Shown: positions 1 through 10,898 of the stretch, in pieces
How positions within the stretch are numbered: the stretch's first letter is position 1
How the letters are laid out: each line of letters starts with the position of its first letter
Notes under the pieces: model-generated
Databases searched by the model: none
What the model saw: only the letters and a program-made list of their open reading frames with translations
What the model was told of the DNA's origin: nothing
Assembly (NCBI GenBank): GCA_963969395.1
Contig: OZ017797.1
Coordinates: 20,150,001 to 20,214,000, forward strand
DNA: 64,000 bases
Reading direction: 5' to 3'
Source: Pseudoscleropodium purum
Taxonomy: Eukaryota > Streptophyta > Bryopsida > Hypnales > Brachytheciaceae
Made by a program: the position numbers and the translations under genes

Positions 1-3000
1 GTTGGAGGACTACTTGGAGGAAAGGATGGAGATGGTATAAGCCATGGAAAGGGTGATAGACTTAGAGGTGGCAAAGATGTAGTAGGTGGAGTAATTGGAG
101 AAGGAGCTAGTAGTGGAGATGGAGAGGGTGGTGGAGGGGAGTGCAACCATGGAAAAATCAATGGAAAAGTAGGAGGTGGTGGAGATTGAGGTAATAGATC
201 ATTTGGAGGTGGCGGAGGAGATGAATGTAACCATGGAAATAATGGCATAGTTGGAGGTGCCAGTGGTAGAGTAATTATTGGCGGAACAGACGAAAATGGA
301 AGGGGTGATGAAGTTGAATTCAATGATGAATTTAGAGGTGGAGGGGAAGAATTATCCGAAGGCACAAGAGGAGATGGAAGGGGTGGTGGAGGAAAATTCA
401 ACCATGGGAAAAACAAAAGAAAATTTGGAGGTGGTGGAGATGGAGGGGATGATTCATTTGGAGGTGGCAAAGGAGATGGTTTGAACCATGGAAACGGTGG
501 TAGACTAGAAGGTGGTTGTAAAGAACTATCAAATGGTGGGGAAAGAGATGGATTTAGCCATGGAAATAATGTTGGAGTTGGAGATGTTGGAGAATTTGTT
601 GGAGTACTTATAGGAGGAGATATGAGTAGAGATGATGGGGATGGCGGAGGAAAGTTCAACCATGGAAAAAACAAAGGAAAACTTGGAGGTGGTGGAGATG
701 GTTTGAACCATGGAAAAGGTGGTAGACTAGATGGTGATTGGGAAGAATTATCAAAAGGTGGAGGAGGAGATGGATTTAACCATGGAAACAATGTTATAGT
801 AGGAGCTAGAGGAGTTGGGGAATTTGCAAGAGTATTCATAGAAGGAGATATTAGAGGAGATGGTGGGGATGGTAGAGGAAAATTCAGCCATGGAAAAAAC
901 AAAGGAAAACTTGGAGGTGGTGGAGATAGAGGTGATAAATTGTTTGAAGATGGTGGATGTGAAAGATCATTTGAAGGTGGTGGAAGAGAGGGATTCAACC
1001 ATGGAAAGAGTGGTTGACTAGGAGGTGGTGGAAGAGAATTATTTAGAGGTAGAAAAGGCATTGGGTTTAGCCATGGAAACCATTGCATACTTGGAGGTGA
1101 TGAAGGTGTTGAAGTAGGTGGCGGTGATGGAGATGAAGATGGTGGTGGAGGGGGATTCAACCATGGAAAGAGTGGTTGATTAAGAGGTGGCAGAGAAGAA
1201 TTATTAGATGGCAATGGAGGAGATGGATTTAGCCATGGAAACCATTGCATAATTGGAGGTGGCGAAGGTGTTGAAGTAGGTGGCGGTGATGGAAATGAAG
1301 ATAGTGGTGGAGGGGGGTTCAACCATGAAAATAATGGTTGATTAGGAGGTGGTGGAGACAAATCATTAGATAGTGGAGGAGGAGATGGATTTAGCCATGG
1401 AAACCATTGGATAGTTGGAGGTGGTGGAGGTGGTGAAGTAGGTGGCGGTAATGGAGATGACAATGAAGATGGTGGTGGAGGGGAGTTCAACCATGAAAAG
1501 AGTGGTTGATTAAGAGGTGGTGGAGGAGAATTATCAGATGGCAAAGGAGGAGATGGATTTAACCATGGGAACCATTGGATAGTTGGAGGTGGTGGAGGTA
1601 GTAAAGAAGGTGGTGGTGATGGAAAGGACAATGAAGATGGTGGTGGAGGGAGGTTCAACCATGTAAAAAGTGGTTGATTAGGAGGTGGTGGAGACAAATC
1701 ATCAGGTGGTGGAGGGGGAGATGGATTTAGCCATGGAAACCATTGTACAATTGGAAGTGGCGGAGGTGGTGAAGTAGGTGGCGGTGATGGAGATGACAAT
1801 GAAGATGGTGGTGGAGGGGAGTTCAACCATGAAAAGAGTGGTTGATTAGGGGGTGGAAGGGAAGAATTATCAGATGGTAAGGGAGGAGATGGGTTTAGCC
1901 ATGAAAACCATTGTATGGTTGGAGGTGGTGGAGGTAGTGAAGTAGATAGTGGTAATGGAGGTGAAGATGAAGATGGTGGAGGGGAGTTCAACCATGGAAA
2001 AAGTGGTTGATTAGAAGGTGGTGGGAAAAAATTATGAGATGGTGGAGGAGGAGATGGATTTAGTGATGGGATCCATTGCATAGTTGGAGGTGGAGGAGGG
2101 GGAATAATAGGTGGTATAGGTGAATTAGTAGGTGGAGTAGGCACAAATAGAGGTGGTGGTGGAGAAGAACTCAACCATGGAAAAAACAAAGGAAAACTTG
2201 GAGGTGGTGGAGATGGAGATCCATTTGAAGGTGGTGGAGGAGATGAATTTAGCCCTAGTATAGTTAGAGGAGGTGATTGAGCAAACATTGGAAGAGTAGG
2301 TAAATTAGGAGGTGGAAAAAGAGATTGTAAAGTTGGTGGAGGGGAAGATGGTACAAGTAGCGGAGAAAATGGCATGCTTAGAGGTGGTGGAGATAGGAGA
2401 ATTGATGGAGGTGGAGGGGATAATGGATTAAGCCTTGGAAATATAGATTGAATAGGCACTATTGAGGGTGGAGGAGGTGGTTGTAGAGTGCTTGAAGGTG
2501 GGGGAGGAGATGAAGAGAGCCATGGAAATAGTGGTTGACTAAGAGGTGGTGGAGGTGGAGATGGTGTGAATGAAGAAAATGTGGGCATATTTAGAGGTGA
2601 CAAGGATGGAGTAAGAGGTAGAGTAGTTGAAGGTGGTGGAGGAGGTAGATTAGTTGGAGGTGGAGGAGGTGGTGGAATAGTTGATGAGGGTATAGGTAAT
2701 GTAATAGTAGAAGATGAAGGAGGTGGAGGTGGTGGTGGAATAATTGGAGGTGGGGGAGGTGATGGAGTAAGCCAAGAAAATGGTAGTAGATTTGGAGGTG
2801 GTGGAAATAATAGAGAACGTGGAGGAGGGGGAGATGGAGTTATCCATGGAATTGTAGGTAAAATAGGTGGTGGTTGAGTAGTTGGAGGTGGAGGAAGTGA
2901 TGGTGTAAGCAATGGAAACATTGACGTATTTGGAGGTGGTGGAGATGGAGTGAGAGAAATAAGGGATGATTTGGAAGGTAAATATTTAAACATTGAAAGA

Positions 3001-3179
3001 AATGAAAGTTTTGGTTTAGAGATTGGTGAATATGATGGAGTTGGTTGGTTAGAATTTGGTGCAAATTTTGAGTTGAAATGCATCTTTGGATTATGGATTC
3101 TCTTACTATCAACCAACCTTGATGAAATTCCCCACATTAAACAAAGAAAGACTAGCTTTAAATATTGTTGTTGCCCCAT
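1..3179 (-). CDS. Secreted proline-rich / extensin-like cell wall protein, 5' part (runs off left edge)
   Basis: The minus strand is open from an ATG at 3179-3177 to the window edge: 1059 codons with no stop; the upstream in-frame stop is at 3194-3192. The start context is good (A at -3, G at +4). The protein begins MGQQQYLKLVFLCLMWGISS, a typical signal peptide, then about 55 polar residues, then proline-rich sequence to the edge. Ser-Pro(3-5) blocks of the extensin kind alternate with an unusual aromatic motif, F/S-P/S-W-L-N. From about 2060 down to 1066 the sequence is built of repeats of 162-168 bp (54-56 codons), always a multiple of three. Trp is frequent (over 30 TGG codons); I saw no Tyr in the repeat part and no Cys after the signal peptide, so classic Tyr cross-link motifs are absent. 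Role inferred: hydroxyproline-rich wall glycoprotein. A pyrimidine tract ending CAG just upstream (about 3210 on this strand) could be a 5' UTR intron acceptor. The C-terminus is unseen. Confidence 0.8.
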   Translation of the reverse strand, partial: MGQQQYLKLVFLCLMWGISSRLVDSKRIHNPKMHFNSKFAPNSNQPTPSYSPISKPKLSFLSMFKYLPSKSSLISLTPSPPPPNTSMFPLLTPSLPPPPTTQPPPILPTIPWITPSPPPPRSLLFPPPPNLLPFSWLTPSPPPPPIIPPPPPPPSSSTITLPIPSSTIPPPPPPPTNLPPPPPSTTLPLTPSLSPLNMPTFSSFTPSPPPPPLSQPLFPWLSSSPPPPSSTLQPPPPPSIVPIQSIFPRLNPLSPPPPSILLSPPPLSMPFSPLLVPSSPPPTLQSLFPPPNLPTLPMFAQSPPLTILGLNSSPPPPSNGSPSPPPPSFPLFFPWLSSSPPPPLFVPTPPTNSPIPPIIPPPPPPTMQWIPSLNPSPPPPSHNFFPPPSNQPLFPWLNSPPPSSSSPPLPLSTSLPPPPPTIQWFSWLNPSPPLPSDNSSLPPPNQPLFSWLNSPPPPSSLSSPSPPPTSPPPPLPIVQWFPWLNPSPPPPPDDLSPPPPNQPLFTWLNLPPPPSSLSFPSPPPSLLPPPPPTIQWFPWLNPSPPLPSDNSPPPPLNQPLFSWLNSPPPPSSLSSPLPPPTSPPPPPPTIQWFPWLNPSPPPLSNDLSPPPPNQPLFSWLNPPPPLSSFPSPPPTSTPSPPPIMQWFPWLNPSPPLPSNNSSLPPLNQPLFPWLNPPPPPSSSPSPPPTSTPSSPPSMQWFPWLNPMPFLPLNNSLPPPPSQPLFPWLNPSLPPPSNDLSHPPSSNNLSPLSPPPPSFPLFFPWLNFPLPSPPSPLISPSMNTLANSPTPLAPTITLFPWLNPSPPPPFDNSSQSPSSLPPFPWFKPSPPPPSFPLFFPWLNFPPPSPSSLLISPPISTPTNSPTSPTPTLFPWLNPSLSPPFDSSLQPPSSLPPFPWFKPSPLPPPNESSPPSPPPPNFLLFFPWLNFPPPPLPSPLVPSDNSSPPPLNSSLNSTSSPLPFSSVPPIITLPLAPPTMPLFPWLHSSPPPPPNDLLPQSPPPPTFPLIFPWLHSPPPPSPSPLLAPSPITPPTTSLPPLSLSPFPWLIPSPSFPPSSPP
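1060..2062 (-). repeat. In-frame 162-168 bp tandem repeats of the proline-rich protein
   Basis: The plus-strand marker ttta(g/a)ccatgg, or a close variant, recurs near 1066, 1228, 1390, 1558, 1726, 1894 and 2059. The spacings are 162, 162, 168, 168, 168 and 165 bp. All indels between units are whole codons. Each unit encodes two proline blocks, each preceded by a Trp-Leu-Asn motif. Looser, related repeats continue from 1 to 1060 and from 2060 to about 2890. Confidence 0.85.
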
Positions 3180-3194
3180 TGTAAGGAAAGTCTA

Positions 3195-5047
3195 AAAATT
3201 TTAAGGATCTGAAAGAAAAGAAAATGAATATAAATTTAACGTTTGAGTATTTAAATGAAGAGTGTGTTGCAAGTAGTTCTATTCAACAAGTTCTAATTTT
3301 GAATTTCAGTCAAACTTGTTTGTTTTGAAGTACCAATTAAAGGGTGAAAAAACAATTTAGCAATGTTGGAACTTGTAACAAGAAAATTAATCAGTTGTTA
3401 ATTTCCCACAACAATGAATGACAAATTGCAATTGCACAATAAAAGTCATTTTAGCAATATAAACTATAGACATTATTGCATAGGCATATTTTTTGAAATA
3501 TCATATCTCAATAATATATTAAATCCTAGATTGCATTTGAATTTTGCTAAAATTTTTTGACTAATAACAAGGCACAATTGCATGCAATCAAATCTTATTG
3601 TCATTCCAAAAAAATACAACTTGATTATAATTTTAAATACAATTTAGAATTAGAAGAAAAATGGAAACCAAAGAAAGTGTGACTTTCAATATTGTCTTTT
3701 AGAATAACTCTGTTATGAAAATATGTAATCCCAAAATTCCTACATATCATTATACTTGCTTCACTCTAGAGTGCTTTCTACATCCATATCCTTAACAACA
3801 ATAAGTTTTTAATTATGTTAGTATTGTATAAGGTAGACATATCCATTATGGATTCAAGCCAACTGGAATTTCTTATCCAAGATCTAATTTTGTTCTCTTG
3901 CATCCCAATGTAATAAGAATTACACTCAACATGGAATCAAGGATCAAAACTCTAAAGGTTGAAATTGGGGCTCAAAGGTTTGGAATTAGGTTGGAGAGCA
4001 ACTATTTTATGAATTTAAGTGAATACAACCACCCAAAAGGTTCATTCATTATTCCAAATAGGAGCTATGTGATTATAGACTGTGATAATGCATCTTTTGT
4101 TTTCCAAGAATAAGTTGACTAAAATAGAACGAAAGTATTCTATGATTTGTTGTCCTTCGACTAAATTTTTTTTTATGAATTCAACAAGTGCATCTAAAGA
4201 TAGGGAAGTTCAAAAAAGCAACCAAGCGCCAATAGCGATTGCTAACACAAAGGTTCATTTTTTTGCTTTCTTCAGTACCAATTGCATTTGTCAATGCACC
4301 AACCAGGTGAACATGTTACGGCAGATGGACACTACAAATGACCCATGTGGCTCCAAAGTTCAAAAATCCGTAACTAATTCCACGAAGGTCCAAGAAACAC
4401 GAAACAACTTGGGTTTGATTCAAAATTCCATTTGTCTTTCATCAAAATCTTACTGCCAAAAACATTTTTTCAAAGAAGTCACCCACCTCAAACACAAATC
4501 ATCTCTTCAAATGGACCACAGTCTGTCAGTGACCCCAAAAGGTCCACAATTATGGGCTTCGTCTTACCACTGATTTCTGCTAAGAATTGTTTGACTGAGA
4601 CCGACTCACATCATTCACTGAGGAGTGAGGATCTAGAAGCATCACTTATTCAAAATCATCAGTCCATCAACTGTAACGCAGATCTGGACGCAGGAAGACG
4701 GATCTGGGAAGAAATGGAAAAAAAAACATGGAGGAACACACCTGCCAAAGTCGCGGCCCTCGCTACAAGAAAGATGCCATGGACGAGAGAAACTTATGGG
4801 GCTTTGTAATTTATGAATGGATGGCACCGATTTCCTTGGTTGGGGCCCTAAAATGAGGCAGCCTTCCTTACAGCCTCACCTACCTACGAGAAGATCAAGT
4901 TCGAACAGTTGAAAAGTAGGTGGTTGATCTTGTTGTAGGGAGAAAAAAAAAAGGGGGGGCTCCCCTAAATGCAAGGAAAACAAACCGAACACCCCACTGT
5001 AGTGGGGTCAAGTACATTCAAGATGTGAAAAGTACATTCAAGCCTTT
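3195..5047. other. Intergenic, no gene seen
   Basis: AT-rich spacer upstream of the minus-strand proline-rich gene; the first few hundred bases should hold its promoter. A copy of dispersed repeat R2 lies at about 4230-4560. The block 4600-4960 is less AT-rich and ends in an A/G run, but none of its short reading frames resembles a protein I know. Confidence 0.6.
4230..4560 (+). repeat. Dispersed repeat R2, copy 1
   Basis: Shares diverged sequence with 9190-9610 and 27475-27800 (same strand) and 6840-7180 (opposite strand). Recurring landmarks are a 'gtaactaatt' segment, then 'cgaaggtcc'-like, then a 'gacttgggtt'-like segment. No clear termini or coding capacity; probably an old transposon relic. 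Confidence 0.5.
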
Positions 5048-5966
5048 TTAACCCCTCGAGGTCAGAGACTATGTTTTCACCAAAACTGCTCCAAAACTGC
5101 CATTTTTGATACAAGTATAGATCAAAAACATTTTTGGACACATGTAATCGTAGGATCTTGTAGTAAACTAGTGTGACAAGATGTGGAAAAAAATTCGAAA
5201 TTTTCCACCGTATAGATTGCAAGATATTAACATTTGAAGTGACAATAAACATTTTTTTTGAAAATACGAGCAGCTGCACTTCACAAGTTCACATTTGTAT
5301 GAAAAAATGTCCAAAATGATGGTTACTCTTTGGATTCATTCTTCAAGTCAAGTTGGATATATGCTTGAAAATTTTTAGATCATTTGGAATTGCACAACAT
5401 ACAAGGAAAAAATAGTAAGTAGAAAGAAATACACAGTGATTCAAAACACTAAATTATTAAGAATTTAATTATAGAATTGAAAAAATCCAATCCTAATGGT
5501 GGTAGCTTAGTAATAAAAAATCTACATCACATTTTTTTATTTTTTTATTTTAAATATTGAAAATTGAGTTAAATAAAGGACTTCAAAGTTTATTTTTGAG
5601 TAGGGAATCCATGATTACCCGCAAACTAAAGCACCTCATAACTTTCATCTCGTAAATCAAAATGGAATTATTCAAAGTTTTCCACATATATATAAATCTA
5701 GAAAATTAATTTCAAATTTTTATTTTTGAAAAAAGTGATTTATTAAGAAAATTTTGGGTTGCCCACCGAGCACTGAAAATTACATATCATGCAATAACTT
5801 TTGAATCATGTACTCAAAAGTTATGAAAAGTATTGGGCCTTCAAGCTACTCCTTGAGCACATGTTGTGTGAAAATTTCAGCAAAAAAACTAAAAACTCCA
5901 TTTTTAGTGAGCTACCCAAAATCGCTATGTTGGCAAAAAAATGCAGTTTTGACCTTTAGGGGTTAA
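5048..5966 (-). mobile_element. TTAA-ended TIR element, long subfamily (copy C)
   Basis: Begins TTAACCCCTCGAGG and ends CCTTTAGGGGTTAA, so both ends are TTAA followed inward by CCCC. The interior matches, in reverse orientation, the elements at 41450-42412 and 23780-24665, including the 'actatgttttcaccaaaa' segment near one end and 'gtgagctaccc' near the other. 919 bp, no coding frame: a non-autonomous DNA transposon. The TTAA may be a 4-bp target duplication. Confidence 0.7.
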
Positions 5967-5998
5967 TTTTGTTGGCAAGTGCTTCCTTGGAATAGAAA

Positions 5999-6838
5999 TT
6001 AATTTAGCCTCTATATGATTTTGACTATGTTTTTACCAAAACTGCTCCAAAACTGCCATTTCTAGTTGACAAGAACCAGATTTTTGAAAAAAAATAAATT
6101 CTAAGACATGTGAACATAAGATCTTGTAATATACTAGTTTTCAAAGATTTGCAAAAAACTTCAAAAATTTCCACCATGTAAATTGCAAGATACTAGCATT
6201 TGAATTCATTCTTCTAGTTAAGTTGGCTACATGCTTAAAAAAGTTTAGATCATTTGGAATTGTACAACATATAAGAAAAAAATAGTAAGTAGAAAGAAAG
6301 AAAGAATGATTCAAAATACTAAATTGTTAACAATTTATTTATGAAATTGAAAATTGCCAATTCCAATGGCTATAATGTTATAATAAAAAATGTATACCTA
6401 ATGTTCTTATTTTTTCCAAAATTATTGAGTTATATAAAGTCTTTGACGTTTGTCTTAGAATAGAGATTCAATAATGGCCCATAAACTCTCGCAAACTAAC
6501 ACTCCTCATGACTTTTGACTCATTGATCAAAATGGAATGATTCAAAGCTTTAAAAATATATATAAATCCAAAGAACCAATTTGAAGTTTTAATTTCTTTA
6601 AAAAAGATTTTTAAAGAAGTTTTTTTGTTTCTTGGACTACTTGTCGAGTAGTGAATACATATTATACAATAAGTCTTTAACCATGTAGTCAAAAGTTATG
6701 AAAATTATTGGGCCTTAAAGCTACTCTTTGGGCACATGTGTTAAAATTTCAAAGAAAAAAAATAAAAATTCCATTTGTAGTGAGCTGCCCAAAATTTATA
6801 TGTTGCCAAAAAATGCAGTTTGGGCATTTAGGGGTTAA
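5999..6838 (-). mobile_element. TTAA-ended TIR element, long subfamily (copy D)
   Basis: Same subfamily and orientation as the adjacent copy at 5048-5966. The left terminus is decayed (TTAATTTAGCC), followed by the conserved 'gactatgtttttaccaaaac'. The right terminus is good (CATTTAGGGGTTAA). The two copies lie only about 30 bp apart. Confidence 0.6.
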
Positions 6839-6839
6839 C

Positions 6840-7180
6840 TTAACCAAGGGAGGAGGTCCATAAACTGACCATTTAAGAGCTCGAACTGATTTTGGGGGAG
6901 GTGAAACTTCTTGAAATATTTTTCAGTAAATTTTTGTTCAAAGACAAGTGAAATTTACATTTAACCCAAGTCATTTTATATTTTTTGAAACTTTTAGGAA
7001 TTAGTTATGAAATTTTGAAGTAGATATGGCATAAGGCTCTAAAAGTGTCCACCTCCTAAAATGTACACAATTTGCACATTGTTGAAGGCTACTAGAGAGC
7101 AACATATACATGTAGTGTATATTTGTAGAGGTGGGCACATTTAGAGCCTATGTGCTTTTTGAACCTCCTACCTTAGCAAA
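6840..7180 (-). repeat. Dispersed repeat R2, copy 2 (inverted)
   Basis: Reverse-complement match to the R2 copies at 9190 and 27475, including an 'aatgtacacaatttgcaca' segment equivalent to 'aatgtacactatttgtaca' near 27520. Confidence 0.5.
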
Positions 7181-9189
7181 TTCCTGTCACATATAGTACT
7201 TAATTCTCCTTCTAAGAAAATTGCAGACAAATGACATGAAGACTAATGCATCTTGAAATAGCTTTGCATGTTATGAACTAAGTGAAAACACCCAAATCCA
7301 TCAAAATAAGCAATTTAGCAAAGTTGGAAGAACCTTTGTAAAAAAAGAGCATTATTGTAGATTAATAATTGAAAATTATAAGTTTTCCAAAAAAAATTAT
7401 AATTTTGGGATAAGACATGTAATTTTCTATGAATTTTCAAAGTAGAGACTACCTAGGCCATTGAAACTGTCACATAGTTTAATCATTGTTATAGAAACCT
7501 TCTTTAGTATTTGGCTTCCTACTAGGCTCCTCTAGATACTAGTACAAGGCTTCTATATTGTACCTAGCAACTATGTTGTAGACACACGCATTTTATAGCT
7601 TCAACAATGTCAAGAGTGCAAATTGAAGTTCATCTCAAACGTTCAAGATTTCAAAACTACAAAATAAAACAAGAAAGATTCTAGACTCTGTTTTCAAATT
7701 ACATAGTATAGGCCTATGAAAAAGTATTAAAATTTGGAACATTTTGGCTTCTTTAAGTTTGATGCCTATTTTTTATTACCACCACCTTGGGCGTTTATAA
7801 CAACCTCATTCTATGCTACAATGTGGAAATGAAAAAAATCAAGCATGTTTGTAGAGAGTCCTTATGCACATTGAATTACAACAACCGGCATACTCACATT
7901 GTCTAATCTATGCTTAATTTAGACATGGGCTTGCACAATTTTTCAAAGATTCTTTGTACATTTTGAATATAGGGTGTTTTGTGGCTAATATATCTTTAAT
8001 ACAAATGTAATGATCCAATGTAATGGTTGTCACTTCGTCACAATTCATGTATCTAACTACCTATGCAACCACTTGGAGATATTATAAGAATTGGTAATGA
8101 TGTAATCTCATGAAGTTGACCAAACAAGATTATCTAAAAGAAAGGATGCATAATATGGTTGCATGATTTTGTATTGAGCCTTTTGAAGATGCTATTTGTG
8201 AATGAATTCTAATTTTCTCTAGACTTGATGACATGCAACTTTAATTAGTTATTGTTGCTTGTGTATATGTCTCAATTTTGGAATGGTGTGTGTTTTGGAT
8301 AGTGATTGTTTTTGTTTTCTAGGTCGAAGTGCAGCTCACACCCTAGAATGCAAGCAAGTCAAACAAACCGTCCAATTGTGATCATCTATCCTTTTTCTTT
8401 AATCCACAACATTATCTAAATATATAAAACTTCATCCAATATATTGCCAAATTTCATATTTCTTAAAGGTCCTTTTAGCAATTTCATCCACTTTTTTCTC
8501 TTTTCTTTCTAATGCAATGGAAGCCTATTCAAAAATCAAGTATGATTTTGATGATTATTTGCCACCAACATAAACTTCACTAGCTTGGGTAATTATAATT
8601 TACTACTTCTTCTATAATTTTTGTCTTTTAGCTCACTTATTAGAATTGTATTTGGAAGAGTATTTGAAAATGTATACTAGGAATGCCCTAAGGTAGATTG
8701 ACCTATTTTCATTTATTGTCTAATTTTGTCATCCTACTTTGGGTTCAAATTCCTTCCAAAAAACCCATCCAAATCTATTCATTTTTTTACAAAATCACTA
8801 CATTCATACCAACAAGAGATAACATGCCAACCCAATGAACCCATAATGGTGAACACTTACAATAAGTACCATTGGATACATGGGAGAGTGGTTATGGGTT
8901 GTTTATAGGATATTCATGACCCTACTCTATGAATAATTTTATAATTTTAGGACAAACCACTTCTAAAATGACTAGAAATGACAATTTTAATCAAAAAATT
9001 ATAATTCCACTTGAGTTTAATTCATGAAACAAACACACACCTTTGAAAAATAAACATCCCTCTTAGAATTGGTTCTAAGATTGCTAGTTCGCATAGTAAT
9101 AGGCATGTCTACCTTAGTACACTCACACACATTGATGTCTAAGGTGGAGGCACCAATAACTAGTCATTTAAGCAATTTTAAAGCAAATT

Positions 9190-9610
9190 TTGAGTAGTGT
9201 GAGTTGGTGGATATTTTTCTCATGTAGGAAGATAGGAAAAATATGGATTGCTAAATTTCAGATTTATATTCAAAAAGTTGAAATTAAAGTAGGAGGCTCA
9301 AATTTCAACAAGGCATCAAAATTCAAAAAGAATCATGACTTGGAGGTACATTTTGCTTTCTTTAGTGTATCAATTATGCACATTTTAGAAGGTGGTCACT
9401 TTTGGTGACCACAAATGACCACTTTTCTCCAACTTCAAAAATTTGTAACTAATTCTACAAAGCTCCAAAAAATATGAAATGACTTGGGTTAGATGTCAGT
9501 TCTACTTGCTTTTCAAAGAAAATTTACTAAATTTTTTTTTCAAGAGGTTTAGCCTCCTCCAAATTTAGTTCCAACCATTAGATGGTCCATTTATTGACCT
9601 CCTACTTTAT
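9190..9610 (+). repeat. Dispersed repeat R2, copy 3
   Basis: Contains the R2 landmarks 'gtaactaattctacaaag' and 'gacttgggtt' and the flanking 'ggtggtcacttttggtgacc', itself a small palindrome. The short reading frame 9190-9408 inside it looks fortuitous. Confidence 0.5.
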
Positions 9611-9904
9611 ACTAATTTCAAGAGGCAAAAGAACTCTTGACCCATAATCAATGTTTGGAGTCTTTTGATTCCGATCATTCAAGACTATACTTTCTTACTC
9701 ATTACTTTAGGTAATGTGTCATAACCTTATTAGTTACAACCTTGAAAAAGACCAAAAAAACAAATTTCAAGCTTGAGATGTGACTAAGGTTGGAAATAGC
9801 ACACCCTACACGTTGAGTATTGGGTGTGGTTGGTTATTGGTGCCTCCACCTTACCCTTATTTGAAACATTAGTTTGTCGAGCTCACCACGATTCCAAGCA
9901 TAAT

Positions 9905-10145
9905 CAATCCTTGAATTCCGAGGCGAATAGACATATGGTTTTGTGTTTGATGGATGACAGGGAATCAAACTGTAAAGGACAGAAGAGCAACTATTCATCA
10001 TCAAAATTTGTTTTGGAAAGGGAAGATCTTCTACAGTAGTTTGACTAGCAATGACTACTTTTGCAATTTTGGAGGCTAGTGATTCACATGGTAATTAAAA
10101 AAAAGGATGATTTTGAGGGTCACCCCTTTAGCATTCAAGGGTTAA
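9905..10145 (-). mobile_element. TTAA-ended short TIR element (copy J)
   Basis: Matches the reverse complement of the element at 10667-10898 along its length; shared internal segments are 'ggatgac', 'caactattcatc' and 'ctacagtagtttgact'. The right end is CAAGGGTTAA; the left end is decayed to TCAATCCTTG. About 240 bp, non-coding. Confidence 0.6.
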
Positions 10146-10666
10146 TGTAACAGCCCAGTTACTGTATCTGGGGAGTTACATAATTCAATTCAATTGAACA
10201 TGCACATTGCAGAGTCCTAAATTAGAGGGCAGACTCTTATTATATAATGCAAGGAAATTCATCCTGGTACTCTTGCTCAACAGCAACATGACCAACAAAA
10301 GCCAGCCAATATGATATCCAACAAAGTAATTCTGTGCATCACTGCATAAAATACATAATTTTAACTCTGTTTGGGAAGCACTGACACGCAAACACTTTTT
10401 TTTTGGTTTTTTTTTTTGAGATTGGCAAAAAAACAAGACCTAGATTACTCAACCACATCCATTTTGTGTATCCAGCATTCAAAATGTGAGGCTTTACCTT
10501 ATTTGGGGTATTGTGGGCTTCCTTGCTAACTTGTGGCGGTATTTGCCTTAAGTTATTATTGTGTTTAAGTGGTATATTTTTACATTTTTTTGAAAAAGGA
10601 AAAGAAATCAACTTTGCGATTCATTCCCGGTGGAGTAGCTGTTGCTTTTACTGTCAAAGAGATCAT
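10146..10666. other. Intergenic, no gene seen
   Basis: Spacer between two short TIR elements, with an A/T-rich patch near 10390-10425. No supported gene. Confidence 0.5.
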
Positions 10667-10898
10667 TTAACCCTGTAAGGACGGGTTGGTCTCCATTGAA
10701 ATCATCAATTTTTAATATTGTGGGAATCAATCACTTAAAAAAATGGAAAAGTATTCATTGGAAGTCAAACTACTGTAGAAGATGTTTTCTTTTGACAACA
10801 AAACTTGGAGGATGAATAGTTGTATTTTTGTTCTATACAAAAGAATTCTTTGTCATCCATTAAACACTTAGGGTCCAACGGCAACCTTATAGGGTTAA
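10667..10898 (+). mobile_element. TTAA-ended short TIR element (copy I)
   Basis: Left end TTAACCCTGTAAGG, right end CCTTATAGGGTTAA: a 14-bp terminal inverted repeat with one mismatch, TTAA at the very ends and CCCT next. 232 bp, no coding frame: a MITE. It sits about 520 bp from its inverted relative at 9905-10145. Confidence 0.75.

Larger units (their letters stand above)
6839..9904. other. Intergenic, no gene seen
   Basis: AT-rich spacer. R2 repeats lie at 6840-7180 and 9190-9610. The rest shows stop-riddled frames and no splice-consistent exon chain. Confidence 0.6.

Noticed and set aside
278..1017. Plus-strand glycine-rich open frames (also 2566-2877)
   Set aside because: They are shadows of the minus-strand proline-rich frame, which is far longer, has a signal peptide and keeps repeat indels in whole codons.
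4082..4573. 163-codon plus-strand frame
   Set aside because: Overlaps a dispersed repeat (R2) whose other copies are not open in this frame; no domain.
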